A stretch of 64,000 bases of DNA from Sphingosinicella sp963974575. Its GTDB lineage: Bacteria > Pseudomonadota > Alphaproteobacteria > Sphingomonadales > Sphingomonadaceae. The DNA lies in contig NZ_CAXBBQ010000004.1 of the NCBI RefSeq assembly GCF_963974575.1, positions 124,001-188,000 on the forward strand, written 5' to 3'. The position numbers and the translations under genes are program-made. The notes under the pieces are model-generated. The model ran no database searches and was not told where the DNA came from. It was given only the letters and a program-made list of their open reading frames with translations. Positions 8,871 through 17,411 of the stretch are shown in pieces (within the stretch, counting starts at the first letter, position 1; every line of letters begins with the position of its first letter).

Positions 8871-9776
8871 ATGCGTTACACGACCTCAATTCTGGCGGCC
8901 TGCGCCTCGCTCGCGATTGCGGGTGCCGCCCAGGCGACCACCATCTCCAACGGCGATCTCAGCATGGGCCTGTTCGACAACGGCGGCCTCGGCTCTGGTG
9001 GCGTCGGTCTTGCGCTCACCGGTGCCGGCGATGCGATCACGCCCGGCTGCCTTTGCGAAGGCTGGGGCGTCGCCGCCAACGGCGTCGGCAACAAGTACGT
9101 CTACGGCGGCAGCTCGGCCGGTTTCACATCGGCCGCGCTGAGCGACGTGACGGCTTCGAGCGCGAAGTCGGTCGTGACCACGAACGACGGCCTCACGATC
9201 ACGCACACCTACACGCCGGTTGCGGGTGAAACGCTGTTCAAGATCGACGTTGTCATCAAGAACGACTCCGGCGCCGCCCGCACCGACGTGCGCTATGCGC
9301 GTACGCTCGACTGGGACGTGACCCCGGGCTACTTCGGTGACAATTACACGTCGGTCTATGTTCCGGGCGTCGCGCCGGAAGGCAAGGTGATGCACACGTC
9401 GACCAACCCGTTCGCCGTGCCGGATCCCATGGTGCAGCGCGCGCAGGACGCCAACACGAACGTGTCGGGCGCCGTCGGCGACCTCGGCAGCTACTTCATC
9501 TTCAGCTTCGGCGACCTCGCCGATGGCGACGAGTTGAGCTTCACGACGTTCATCGGTGCGTACACGACTGAATCCGCCCTGCTTGCGGCCTTCGCGGCGG
9601 CGGGCGTTGAAGCCTACTCGTTCACCTCGGGTAGCCGCCACGTCAACGCTTTCGGCTACGGCTTCGCGGGTCTCGACCTGCCGCCGATCGGCGAAGTGCC
9701 GGAACCGGCTGCGCTGGCGCTGTTCGGTCTCGGTGTCCTCGGGCTGGGGGCAGCCCGTCGTCGCCGCAAGGCCTAA
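8871..9776 (+). CDS. PEP-CTERM sorting domain protein
   Basis: A 301-residue exported protein. The signal peptide ends near AAQA at about residue 23. The C-terminus is a textbook PEP-CTERM signal: VPEP, a hydrophobic helix (ALALFGLGVLGLGA) and a basic tail RRRRK. Such proteins are cut and anchored or released by exosortase, and are usually linked to exopolysaccharide or floc formation. The body is rich in Gly, Thr and Ser, beta-strand-like, with a CLCEGWG motif near residue 60 and no catalytic signature. No exosortase gene is in the window. The sigma-54-like promoter upstream agrees with the known RpoN dependence of some PEP-CTERM genes. Confidence 0.9.
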   Translation: MRYTTSILAACASLAIAGAAQATTISNGDLSMGLFDNGGLGSGGVGLALTGAGDAITPGCLCEGWGVAANGVGNKYVYGGSSAGFTSAALSDVTASSAKSVVTTNDGLTITHTYTPVAGETLFKIDVVIKNDSGAARTDVRYARTLDWDVTPGYFGDNYTSVYVPGVAPEGKVMHTSTNPFAVPDPMVQRAQDANTNVSGAVGDLGSYFIFSFGDLADGDELSFTTFIGAYTTESALLAAFAAAGVEAYSFTSGSRHVNAFGYGFAGLDLPPIGEVPEPAALALFGLGVLGLGAARRRRKA

Positions 9777-9790
9777 GACTTACAGTCTCG

Positions 9791-10474
9791 TCACGCGGAA
9801 GGGGTCGCCCGAAAGGGCGGCCCCTTCTCATTTGCGGCCTCGCGCGCCCAGAGCGGCCAGTCCGCCGGAAGCGACGCCTCCACCGACACGGGCGCTTCCT
9901 CGCGGTAGGGGATAACAAGGCCCGCCGAATGCAACCGCATCGGTCCGTTGCCATCTCCATAGACCGGATCGCCCACAATCGGCGCGAGCGCGTGCGCGGC
10001 GTGGACGCGAATCTGGTGCGTGCGACCGGTTTCGGGGAAGAAGACCACCAGCCCCTGCCCTTCGTGCGCGGCGAGCAGCCGCCAACGGGTGGCGGCGGGC
10101 TTTCCGCTCGGGTCGACGACCATACGCCACCCCGCCTCCGCACTCGAAACCTTGGCGAGCGGCGCCTCGATACGGCCGTCACCCTCCGGCACCCCATCCA
10201 GAAGCGCGAGATAGGTCTTGGCGATTCGCCCCTCCGCGAACAGCTGACCCAGGCGCTTGGCGGCCTTCGGATGTCGTGCGAGCAAAAGACAGCCGGAGGT
10301 GTCGCGATCCAGCCGGTGCGCGGGCTGCGGCAGGCGATGGAACCCGAAGGTGAGTTCGCCGAGGCGTTCTTCCAGACTGTGCGGCGTCTTCGGCCCCGGA
10401 TGCACGGCAAGCCCGGCCGGCTTGTCGATCACCAGCATGTGCGCATCGATATGAAGGACGGGCAGCGCCGTCAT
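9791..10474 (-). CDS. RluA-family RNA pseudouridine synthase
   Basis: A 227-residue pseudouridine synthase acting on ribosomal or transfer RNA. The catalytic aspartate lies in the RluA motif AHRLDRDTSGCLL at about residues 51-63, followed by GRTHQIRVH and GDPVYG. There is no S4 domain, as in the short RluA/RluC/RluD relatives, and the target base cannot be read from sequence. The start at 10474 overlaps the kinase stop codon by four bases (ATGA), so it is the last gene of the pnuC operon. Its 3' end overlaps the hairpin that probably terminates the convergent PEP-CTERM gene. Confidence 0.9.
   Translation of the reverse strand: MTALPVLHIDAHMLVIDKPAGLAVHPGPKTPHSLEERLGELTFGFHRLPQPAHRLDRDTSGCLLLARHPKAAKRLGQLFAEGRIAKTYLALLDGVPEGDGRIEAPLAKVSSAEAGWRMVVDPSGKPAATRWRLLAAHEGQGLVVFFPETGRTHQIRVHAAHALAPIVGDPVYGDGNGPMRLHSAGLVIPYREEAPVSVEASLPADWPLWAREAANEKGPPFRATPSA
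9799..9826 (+). terminator. Likely terminator of the PEP-CTERM gene
   Basis: A strong hairpin (AAGGGG-T-CGCCC, loop GAAA, then the complement with one G-T pair) lies 23 bases after the PEP-CTERM stop codon. The following CTCATTT is only weakly U-rich. It lies inside the 3' end of the convergent rluA-like gene. Confidence 0.5.
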
Positions 10475-11007
10475 GCGAGCCCGGCAGAGGCGATCGCCGC
10501 GACGGCGGCATCGAACCGCTGCTCGGCATCGCCCGCGATGAGCACCCACGGCACCGCGCGGCGCTCCAGTTCCGCCCGCGATAGCGCCATGAAACGCGCC
10601 CGCGCCTCCGGCGTGCGGTGCAGGCGGATGCCGTCATCCACCCACGGGATATCGTCTGCCATCAGCAAATAGAGATCGCCGACATCGGTGAAGGCATCGA
10701 GCGCGGGAAGCCGCTGCCCGAGACCCATCATCGCCCACGCCGCCGTCATCAGCGGGTCGGTATCCGAAATGATGAGGCGCGCGCCGCGCTCCGCCGCCTG
10801 CTCCCGCGCCGCCTCCGTGAGCGCGACGTGGCCGTGCATGATCGAAACGAGATCGTCGGCATCCGTCTCGCTGCCACGCACCTCGCAGTAGAGACGCCCG
10901 TATTCGGGCACCAGCCGTGTGCCGTAGTGCGCCGCGAGCCGGACACCGAGCGTCGACTTCCCCGTGCTTTCGGGGCCGTGCAGCACGACGTTCGCCGGCC
11001 GCTTCAT
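10471..11007 (-). CDS. NadR-type nicotinamide riboside kinase / AAA family ATPase
   Basis: A 178-residue P-loop protein matching the C-terminal kinase domain of NadR, which phosphorylates nicotinamide riboside to NMN. The Walker A is GPESTGKSTLG at residues 9-19, followed by VPEYGRLYCE and ISDTDPL. It lacks the DNA-binding and adenylyltransferase parts of full NadR. The pairing with pnuC, with four-base overlaps on both sides, strongly supports the salvage role: PnuC brings in nicotinamide riboside and this kinase traps it. NAD synthetase (nadE) is encoded 25 kb away in the same window. Confidence 0.85.
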   Translation of the reverse strand: MKRPANVVLHGPESTGKSTLGVRLAAHYGTRLVPEYGRLYCEVRGSETDADDLVSIMHGHVALTEAAREQAAERGARLIISDTDPLMTAAWAMMGLGQRLPALDAFTDVGDLYLLMADDIPWVDDGIRLHRTPEARARFMALSRAELERRAVPWVLIAGDAEQRFDAAVAAIASAGLA

Positions 11008-11564
11008 GCCGCCACCGCCGCGGCGCGGCGCCACTGGAAGAGCCCGGCGAAGGCGAGGCCGAGGAACACGGTGTAAAGCGCCGACGTGACCGGAAGATCG
11101 CGCCACCAGAACAGCCCGATCGCGAGCATGTTGACGACGATCCAGTAAATCCAGTTCTCGACGAAGCGCCGCACCATGAGGATCTGGCCAGCCACGCTGA
11201 GACAGGCGACGGCGCCATCCACATAGGGCGCTGCGGCATCCGTGAAACGGTGCATCACGCTCGACCACAGGAACCAGAGCACCGCTGTGACGGCAATCAC
11301 CGCGGCATTGCCGCGAAGCCCCATCCAGCGCACCGGAACGGTATCGCGCTGCTGCACGCGCCGCCAGCTGACCCAGCCGTAGACATTGAGAACAAGGAAG
11401 AAAATCTGCAGCAGCGCGTCGCTGTAGAGCTGCGCCCGGTAGAACACGACCGCGTACAGGCTGACCATTGCGATGCCGAACGGATAGTTCCACACGCTGC
11501 GCCGGACGACGAACGTGACATTGGCGAGGCCGAGCAGGGCAGCGATGATTTCGAGGGCGGACAT
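11004..11564 (-). CDS. pnuC: Nicotinamide riboside transporter PnuC
   Basis: A 186-residue inner-membrane transporter with about seven hydrophobic segments. The conserved PnuC motifs are present: WNYPFGI near residue 26, NVYGWVSW near residue 65 and ENWIYWIVVN near residue 139. The start at 11564 was chosen because upstream in-frame codons have no better ribosome binding site. It is the first gene of the pnuC-kinase-rluA operon and is divergent from rpoZ. No NiaR or NAD-responsive operator could be recognised. Confidence 0.93.
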   Translation of the reverse strand: MSALEIIAALLGLANVTFVVRRSVWNYPFGIAMVSLYAVVFYRAQLYSDALLQIFFLVLNVYGWVSWRRVQQRDTVPVRWMGLRGNAAVIAVTAVLWFLWSSVMHRFTDAAAPYVDGAVACLSVAGQILMVRRFVENWIYWIVVNMLAIGLFWWRDLPVTSALYTVFLGLAFAGLFQWRRAAAVAA

Positions 11565-11631
11565 CCGCGTTTCGCATAGCATCCGGGGCGGGCCGTGCAA
11601 TGCAGCGAAACATCGGGATCGGGGCTTTTCC

Positions 11632-11660
11632 TTGACTCCTGTTGCGCGCGCGCCTACATC
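11632..11660 (+). promoter_or_regulatory. Sigma-70-type promoter of rpoZ
   Basis: TTGACT at 11632-11637 and TACATC at 11655-11660 are separated by 17 bases, a good vegetative promoter. It places the start of transcription about 35 bases before the rpoZ ATG. Confidence 0.6.
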
Positions 11661-11702
11661 GCGGCCCTTACGAATTTCCCGATTTTTGCTGGAGTTTGCC
11701 CG

Positions 11703-12044
11703 ATGGCGCGCGTCACCGTCGAAGATTGCGTAGACAAGGTTCCCAACCGCTTCGAACTCGTGCTGCTCGCAGGCCAGCGCGCACGCCAGATTTCGAGCGG
11801 CGCGGAACTGACCATCGATCGCGACCGCGACAAGAATCCCGTCGTCGCGCTGCGCGAGATCGCCGAGGAAACCGTGAAGCCGGTGCAGCTGAACGAAGCG
11901 CTGGTTTCGGGTATGCAGCGCGTGATCATGGACGACGAAGACACGGTGGACGAGATCGGCAGCCTCGCCGAGAGCGCCGAAGCGCTCCGCCTCACCGCCG
12001 CCGCGCCGCCCAAGCCGACGCCGATCGTTCCCGACTACGACTGA
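11703..12044 (+). CDS. rpoZ: DNA-directed RNA polymerase subunit omega
   Basis: The 113-residue omega subunit, which chaperones beta-prime and forms part of the ppGpp-binding site. The N-terminus MARVTVEDCVDKVPNRFEL and the LLAGQRARQIS helix are diagnostic. The C-terminal part, acidic then Pro-rich, is longer than in enterobacteria, as is common in alphaproteobacteria. The ppGpp synthetase/hydrolase gene rsh lies 2.7 kb downstream, separated here by sulP and a universal stress gene. Confidence 0.97.
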   Translation: MARVTVEDCVDKVPNRFELVLLAGQRARQISSGAELTIDRDRDKNPVVALREIAEETVKPVQLNEALVSGMQRVIMDDEDTVDEIGSLAESAEALRLTAAAPPKPTPIVPDYD

Positions 12045-12090
12045 TCGCGCCGCCCGGCCGACCGCAACCGACACGAACAGACTTGCCAAG

Positions 12091-12225
12091 CCGCCGCGCG
12101 GCAGGGCATAGACCCGCGCATTCGTCGGACCCGGTTTCTGTACCGGGTGGCTCGGCCGGGCGCCTATCCCCCGGATAACCACACAGCCGTTTCGCAGTGA
12201 AGAACCGCCCTAGCGGGCGCTTTTT
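12091..12225 (+). other. Structured RNA leader with terminator upstream of sulP
   Basis: The 215 bases between rpoZ and sulP hold a dense set of stems: ACCCGGT-N6-ACCGGGT (12129-12148), an outer pairing of 12104-12111 with 12164-12170, and a hairpin CGCCC-TAGC-GGGCG followed by TTTTT (12206-12225). The terminator's 3' arm, CGGGCGC (12214-12220), is repeated exactly at 12157-12163, so the upstream copy could pair with the same CGCCC and block the terminator. It may simply end rpoZ transcription, or be an attenuator for sulP. No known riboswitch class was recognised. Confidence 0.4.
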
Positions 12226-12259
12226 CCCGAAATCGTCGTCAGTTCCGGGTTTTCATTCC

Positions 12260-13744
12260 ATGTATCCTGCCGCCACGCTTCGCCGCGAATGGCTTTCCAA
12301 CCCCCGCGGCGACATTCTCGCGGGTCTCGTCGTCGCGCTCGCACTCATTCCCGAGGCAATCGGCTTTTCAATCATCGCGGGGGTCGATCCACGCGTCGGC
12401 CTCTATGCGTCCTTCTCCATCGCCGTCATCACGGCTCTGGTCGGCGGTCGGCCTGGGATGATTTCCGCGGCAACCGCCGCCATCGCGGTGCTCGTGGTGC
12501 CGCTGGTCCGCGATCACGGCCTGTCTTATCTGTTTGCGGCGACCATCCTGATGGGCGTTCTGCAGATTATCGCCGGCTTCCTGCGGATCGACCTGCTGAT
12601 GCAGTTTGTTTCGCGATCGGTCATCACCGGCTTCGTCAACGCGCTCGCCATCCTGATCTTCATCGCGCAGCTGCCGCAACTAACCGGCGTTTCCTGGGAA
12701 ACTTACGCGATGGTCGCCGGGGGGCTTGCGATCATCTACCTGCTGCCGCGCGTGACCAAAGCCGTGCCCTCGCCGCTGGTCGCAATCGTCGTACTGTCGA
12801 TCATCTCGATCTGGCTCGGGCTTCCGGTCAACACCGTCGGCGACATGGGCGCGCTACCTGACACGCTGCCCTACCTGCTGATTCCCGATGTCCCCCTGAC
12901 CTTCGAGACGCTGCAGATCATCCTGCCCTATTCGATTACAATGGCGGCCGTTGGCCTGCTCGAATCGCTGCTCACCGCGCAGATCGTCGATGACCTGACC
13001 GACACGCCGAGCGACAAGCGCCGCGAAACCAAAGGCCAGGGCATCGCCAATTTCATCACCGGCTTTTTCGGCGGCATGGGCGGCTGCGCGATGATCGGAC
13101 AATCGGTCATCAACGTGAAATCAGGCGGACATACACGCCTGTCCACATTTGTTGCAGGTGTGTTCCTGCTGTTCCTGATCGTCGTGCTCGGCCCCTGGGT
13201 CGCGCAGATTCCCATGCCCGCGCTGGTCGCGGTGATGATCATGGTGTCGATCGGCACGTTCAGCTGGACCTCCATCAAGACCCTGCGCACGCACCCCTGG
13301 CACAGTTCCGTCGTGATGGTGGCGACCGTCGTCGTCGTGGTCTGGACGCACGATCTGGCGCAGGGCGTGCTCGTCGGTGTGCTGCTGAGCGGCGTGTTCT
13401 TCGCCAGCAAGGTGCGCCGCCTGTTTGCCGTCACCAGTTCGCTTTCGGACGACGGCAAGACGCGCACATATGTCTTCACCGGACAGGTGTTCTTCGCCTC
13501 CATCGAACGTTTCGTGTCGGCGTTCGACTTCAAGGAGGTCATCGACCACGTCCGCATCGACGTAAAGGGCGCGCATTTTTGGGACATTTCGGCCGTCGCC
13601 GCGCTCGACAAGGCGGTTTTGAAGTTTCGCCGCGAAGCCACGACGGTTGACATCATCGGGCTTAACGAAGCCAGTGCGACGATGATCGACCGTTTCGGCG
13701 TTCACGACAAACCCGACGCCGAACAGGCGCTCGGCGCGCACTGA
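12260..13744 (+). CDS. SulP family anion transporter with STAS domain
   Basis: A 494-residue inner-membrane transporter of the SLC26/SulP family, which carries sulfate, bicarbonate or dicarboxylates. The membrane domain begins with DILAGLVVALALIPEAIGFS, includes the family GGMGGCAMIGQS segment, and is followed by a C-terminal STAS domain from about residue 410. An earlier in-frame ATG at 12197 was rejected because it falls in the terminator hairpin. The universal stress gene begins 17 bases downstream. Such pairs occur in other bacteria, often with bicarbonate-type SulP, but the substrate is not decided by the sequence. Confidence 0.92.
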   Translation: MYPAATLRREWLSNPRGDILAGLVVALALIPEAIGFSIIAGVDPRVGLYASFSIAVITALVGGRPGMISAATAAIAVLVVPLVRDHGLSYLFAATILMGVLQIIAGFLRIDLLMQFVSRSVITGFVNALAILIFIAQLPQLTGVSWETYAMVAGGLAIIYLLPRVTKAVPSPLVAIVVLSIISIWLGLPVNTVGDMGALPDTLPYLLIPDVPLTFETLQIILPYSITMAAVGLLESLLTAQIVDDLTDTPSDKRRETKGQGIANFITGFFGGMGGCAMIGQSVINVKSGGHTRLSTFVAGVFLLFLIVVLGPWVAQIPMPALVAVMIMVSIGTFSWTSIKTLRTHPWHSSVVMVATVVVVVWTHDLAQGVLVGVLLSGVFFASKVRRLFAVTSSLSDDGKTRTYVFTGQVFFASIERFVSAFDFKEVIDHVRIDVKGAHFWDISAVAALDKAVLKFRREATTVDIIGLNEASATMIDRFGVHDKPDAEQALGAH

Positions 13745-13761
13745 GGACACGGGAGACGACC

Positions 13762-14607
13762 ATGACCAAGCTGCTCGCCTGTATCGACGCTTCCCCCTAT
13801 GCGAACAGCGTGTGCGACCATGCCGCGTGGGCTGCTGCCCGGCTTTCGGCCTCCGTTGACGTACTTCATGTCATTCAGCGGAAGGACGCGGTCGCTGCAC
13901 GCCGCGATCTCAGCGGCGCGGTCGGGCTGGGGGCCAAGAGCGGCCTGCTGGAAGAATTGGCGCGCATCGATGAAGAGACCGTGCGGCTGGCACGCGAACA
14001 GGGGCGGTTGCTGCTCGAAGCGGCGGAAACGCAGCTACGCGAAGCGGGTATCGCCGTGAACCTGCTCCACCGCCACGGCGGCATCGTGGAGACCATTATC
14101 GAACGCGAGGCAGATGCCGATGTGATCGTGATCGGGAAACGCGGTGCATCGGCCGATTTCGCCAAAGGGCACCTCGGCAGCAAGGTGGAACGGGTCGTCC
14201 GGGCCAGCATTCGACCGGTGCTGGTGGCGGCGCGTGCATTTCGCCCGATCAAAACCGTGATTGCGGCGTTCGACAACGGGCCGAGCGCACAAAAAGCCGT
14301 TCGTTTCATCGCAGATTCGCCGTTGTTTCGGGACTGCACGATCCGGCTGGTCACCGCCGGGACCGAAGCCCAGAGAGGCGCCCTCGAAGCGGCCGCACGG
14401 GATATATCGGCAGGTTGCGCCGCAGTCACAGCCCATCTGGAAGCCGGCAACGCGGAGGATGTTATCACGCGGCACATGAACGAAGGCGGGGGCGACATGC
14501 TGGTGATGGGCGCATACGGGCACTCACCGCTACGCAACATGATTGTCGGCAGCACAACGACAACGATGATAAGAACCTGCCAGGTGCCGGTATTGCTGTT
14601 CCGCTGA
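13762..14607 (+). CDS. Universal stress protein, tandem UspA domains
   Basis: A 281-residue cytoplasmic protein of two UspA domains (about 1-150 and 160-281). Each ends in an ATP-binding G-2x-G-9x-G motif: GKRGASADFAKGHLGSK in the first and GAYGHSPLRNMIVGST in the second. It is very likely co-transcribed with sulP (gap 17 bases, GGGAGA ribosome binding site) and may regulate or report on the transporter; that link is inference from context. Confidence 0.9.
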   Translation: MTKLLACIDASPYANSVCDHAAWAAARLSASVDVLHVIQRKDAVAARRDLSGAVGLGAKSGLLEELARIDEETVRLAREQGRLLLEAAETQLREAGIAVNLLHRHGGIVETIIEREADADVIVIGKRGASADFAKGHLGSKVERVVRASIRPVLVAARAFRPIKTVIAAFDNGPSAQKAVRFIADSPLFRDCTIRLVTAGTEAQRGALEAAARDISAGCAAVTAHLEAGNAEDVITRHMNEGGGDMLVMGAYGHSPLRNMIVGSTTTTMIRTCQVPVLLFR

Positions 14608-14724
14608 GACAGAGGCCATAAGCCCCTGCCCCGCAACCAGTATTTCGTGCGCGCGAACTTCTCCCCTTGCCGCGAGGCCGCATTCACCCCCAAATAGCGT
14701 AGGGAGGATGGTGGAAAGGCTCGT

Positions 14725-16830
14725 GTGCTCAGGCAGTTCGAACTTGTCGAGAAGGTAAAGGCCTACGATCCCAGCGCGGACGAGGATTTGCTGAACCGCG
14801 CCTATGTGTTTTCGGTGAAGGCGCACGGCAGCCAGCTGCGCGCCAGCGGCGACCCGTATTTCTCGCACCCGATCGAGGTGGCCGGCATCCTGACCGACCT
14901 GAAGCTCGACGACGAGACGATCGCGACGGCCATTCTGCACGATACGCTGGAAGATACGGTCGCGACCCCCGAGGAGGTCGAGGCGCTCTTTGGCAAGAAC
15001 GTCGCGCGGCTGGTCGACGGCGTGACCAAGCTGTCGCGGATCGAAGCGCAGACGGAGAGCGAACGCGCCGCCGAGAATTTCCGCAAGTTCCTGCTCGCGA
15101 TGTCGGACGACATTCGCGTGCTGCTTGTGAAGCTCGCCGACCGACTGCACAACATGCGGACGCTGCATTTCATCAAGGACCCCGAGAAGCGCAAGCGCAT
15201 CGCACGCGAAACCATGGACATCTACGCGCCGCTCGCCGAGCGGATCGGCATGTACGAGTTCATGGACGAGATGAAGCAGGTGTCGTTTCGCGAGCTTGAA
15301 CCCGAAGCCTACCAGTCGATCACGACAAGGCTCGAGCGGCTTCGTACGGCAGGCGGCGACCAGCTCACCCGGATCAGCACCGAGATCAAGGACGTGCTCG
15401 GTAGCCACGGTGTCGATGCCGATGTTGCTGGCCGCGAAAAGCGACCCTTTTCGATCTGGCGCAAGATGCAGGAACGGCACATCCCGTTCGAGCAGCTTTC
15501 GGACGTGATCGCGTTTCGCGTGATCGTGGACAAACCCGACGACTGCTATCGCGCGCTCGGCGTTATCCACCAGCGCTGGCCGATGGTTCCGGGACGCTTC
15601 AAGGACTTCATTTCGACACCCAAGCGCAACGGATATCGTTCGCTCCACACAACGATCATCCACGGCGATCACATGCGCGTGGAAATCCAGATCCGCACGC
15701 GTGGGATGCACGAACAGGCCGAAATGGGCCTTGCCGCCCACTGGGCCTACAAGCAGGACGAAAACGCGCGCGCTTCCGAGCGTTACCCCTGGCTTTCCGA
15801 CCTTCTCGAAATCCTGGATCAGGCGGGAAGCCCCGAAGAGCTGATGGAGAACGCCAAGCTCGGTCTCTATCAGGACCAGGTGTTCTGCTTCACCCCCAAG
15901 GGCGAACTGATCCAGCTGCCGCGCGGCGCAACGCCGGTGGATTTCGCCTACGCGGTGCACTCGAAGATCGGCGAGACGACCGTGGGCGCCAAGGTGAACG
16001 GGCGCGTCGTGCCGCTGCGCACCACGCTTGCGAATGGCGATCAGGTGGAAATCCTGCGCTCCGCCCGCCAGCAGCCGGATGCGACGTGGGAGAGCTTCGT
16101 GGTGACGGCGAAGGCGCGCGCCGCGATCCGCCGCTTCATCCGCCACAAGGAGCACGAAGAACAGGCCGCGCTCGGCGAACGCCTGCTCGCCGACATCATC
16201 AAGCGGCTCGATGTGAAACTCGGCGAAAGCGCCATCGACGACGCCTTGAAGCGCCTCGGTTTGCACGATCGTCAGGATCTCGTGCTGGGACTCGCTGCGC
16301 ACCGTATCGAGGACGATGCCGTGATCGATGCGCTTCTACCGGGCCGCATCCTCAATGCGCGCGCCAAGCGGCGGGCGAAGCGCAACCCTAAGGCGAAGCT
16401 CTCGATCAAGGGGCTGACACCCGGCGTTTCGGTGCATCTCGCACAGTGCTGCAGCCCGATCCCCGGCGACCGCATTATCGGCATCCGCCGTCAGAGCGGC
16501 AGCATCGACGTGCACACGATCGACTGCTCGACGCTCGCCGACGCGGACGGGCGCGAGTGGCTCGATCTTGGCTGGGGTGACGACAATGACGGCGCAGTCG
16601 TGCGGCTTTCCGCCGTACTGCGCAACGAGACGGGTAGCCTTGCCACGATGACGGGCGTGCTCGCGAAACAGGGCGCCAACATCGTGAACATGCGCACGCA
16701 CCACCGCGACCGCGATTTCCACACCTTCGTGGTCGATGTCGAGGTGGACAATCTGGCGCATCTCACGAATATCATCGGTGCGTTAAGGGCAACCGACGCC
16801 GTGACATCCGTGGAGCGCATGAAGGCATGA
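14725..16830 (+). CDS. rsh: Bifunctional (p)ppGpp synthetase/hydrolase RelA/SpoT
   Basis: A 701-residue long RSH protein that makes and degrades the alarmone (p)ppGpp. The HD hydrolase domain keeps HD at 72-73 and ED at 76-77 (HDTLEDT). The synthetase domain has GRFKDFISTPKRNGYRS and VEIQIRTRGMHEQAE with the catalytic glutamate, so both activities look intact. TGS, zinc-finger-like and C-terminal ACT domains follow. Translation appears to start at GTG 14725; no in-frame ATG precedes it. The stop overlaps pyrE by four bases, heading a five-gene chain. Confidence 0.96.
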   Translation: MLRQFELVEKVKAYDPSADEDLLNRAYVFSVKAHGSQLRASGDPYFSHPIEVAGILTDLKLDDETIATAILHDTLEDTVATPEEVEALFGKNVARLVDGVTKLSRIEAQTESERAAENFRKFLLAMSDDIRVLLVKLADRLHNMRTLHFIKDPEKRKRIARETMDIYAPLAERIGMYEFMDEMKQVSFRELEPEAYQSITTRLERLRTAGGDQLTRISTEIKDVLGSHGVDADVAGREKRPFSIWRKMQERHIPFEQLSDVIAFRVIVDKPDDCYRALGVIHQRWPMVPGRFKDFISTPKRNGYRSLHTTIIHGDHMRVEIQIRTRGMHEQAEMGLAAHWAYKQDENARASERYPWLSDLLEILDQAGSPEELMENAKLGLYQDQVFCFTPKGELIQLPRGATPVDFAYAVHSKIGETTVGAKVNGRVVPLRTTLANGDQVEILRSARQQPDATWESFVVTAKARAAIRRFIRHKEHEEQAALGERLLADIIKRLDVKLGESAIDDALKRLGLHDRQDLVLGLAAHRIEDDAVIDALLPGRILNARAKRRAKRNPKAKLSIKGLTPGVSVHLAQCCSPIPGDRIIGIRRQSGSIDVHTIDCSTLADADGREWLDLGWGDDNDGAVVRLSAVLRNETGSLATMTGVLAKQGANIVNMRTHHRDRDFHTFVVDVEVDNLAHLTNIIGALRATDAVTSVERMKA

Positions 16831-17411
16831 CAGACGAAGAGGTTCTTGGGGAATTCCGCGCCGCCGAAGCGCTGCTTGAAGGGCATTTCATCCTGTCCTC
16901 GGGCCTGCGCTCGCCGAAGTACCTGCAGTGCGCGCGCGTACTGATGGACCCGGCGCGTGCCGAGCGGCTGGCGAAGGCGCTCGCTGAGAAAATTCCGGCG
17001 GACCTGCGCGGGCAGATCGAAGCGGTGGTGGCCCCCGCGATGGGCGGGCTCATCGTCGGCTACGAAGTCGCGCGCGCGCTCGGCGTCGATTCGATGTTCG
17101 TCGAGCGGCCCCAGGGAACATTCGAGCTGAGGCGCGGTTTCCGGCTGGAACCCGGGACGAAGGTGCTGATGATGGAAGACGTGGTGACGACCGGGCTCTC
17201 TTCGCGCGAGGCGATCGCCGCGATCGAAGCGGCGGGCGGCAAGGTGATCGCGGGCGGGTGCCTTGTCGACCGCTCGAACGGCACCGCCGACATCGGCGTG
17301 CCGCTCTATTCGCTCATCCGGCTCGATGTGCCCACCTACAGCGCCGACAAGCTGCCGCAGGACCTTGCCGCGCTGCCCGCGGTGAAACCGGGATCGAGGG
17401 CCGCCGCGTGA
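16827..17411 (+). CDS. pyrE: Orotate phosphoribosyltransferase
   Basis: Converts orotate and PRPP to OMP in pyrimidine synthesis. The 194-residue protein has the PRPP-binding motif VLMMEDVVTTGLS at residues 113-125 and the FILSSGLRSPKY N-terminal motif. It overlaps rsh upstream (ATGA) and pdxJ downstream (GTGA), so translational coupling is likely. Confidence 0.96.
   Translation: MTDEEVLGEFRAAEALLEGHFILSSGLRSPKYLQCARVLMDPARAERLAKALAEKIPADLRGQIEAVVAPAMGGLIVGYEVARALGVDSMFVERPQGTFELRRGFRLEPGTKVLMMEDVVTTGLSSREAIAAIEAAGGKVIAGGCLVDRSNGTADIGVPLYSLIRLDVPTYSADKLPQDLAALPAVKPGSRAAA

Noticed and set aside
12197..12259. Earlier in-frame start for the SulP transporter
   Set aside because: The ATG lies in the terminator hairpin, and the added residues (PSGRFFPKSSS) are translated from it; ATG 12260 matches family starts.
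12045..12259. SRP RNA, tmRNA or 6S RNA between rpoZ and sulP
   Set aside because: The region is structured, but the conserved SRP loop, tmRNA T-arm and 6S features were not found.
14530..16302. 590-residue ORF on the minus strand
   Set aside because: Antisense of the well-supported rsh gene, with no family motifs.
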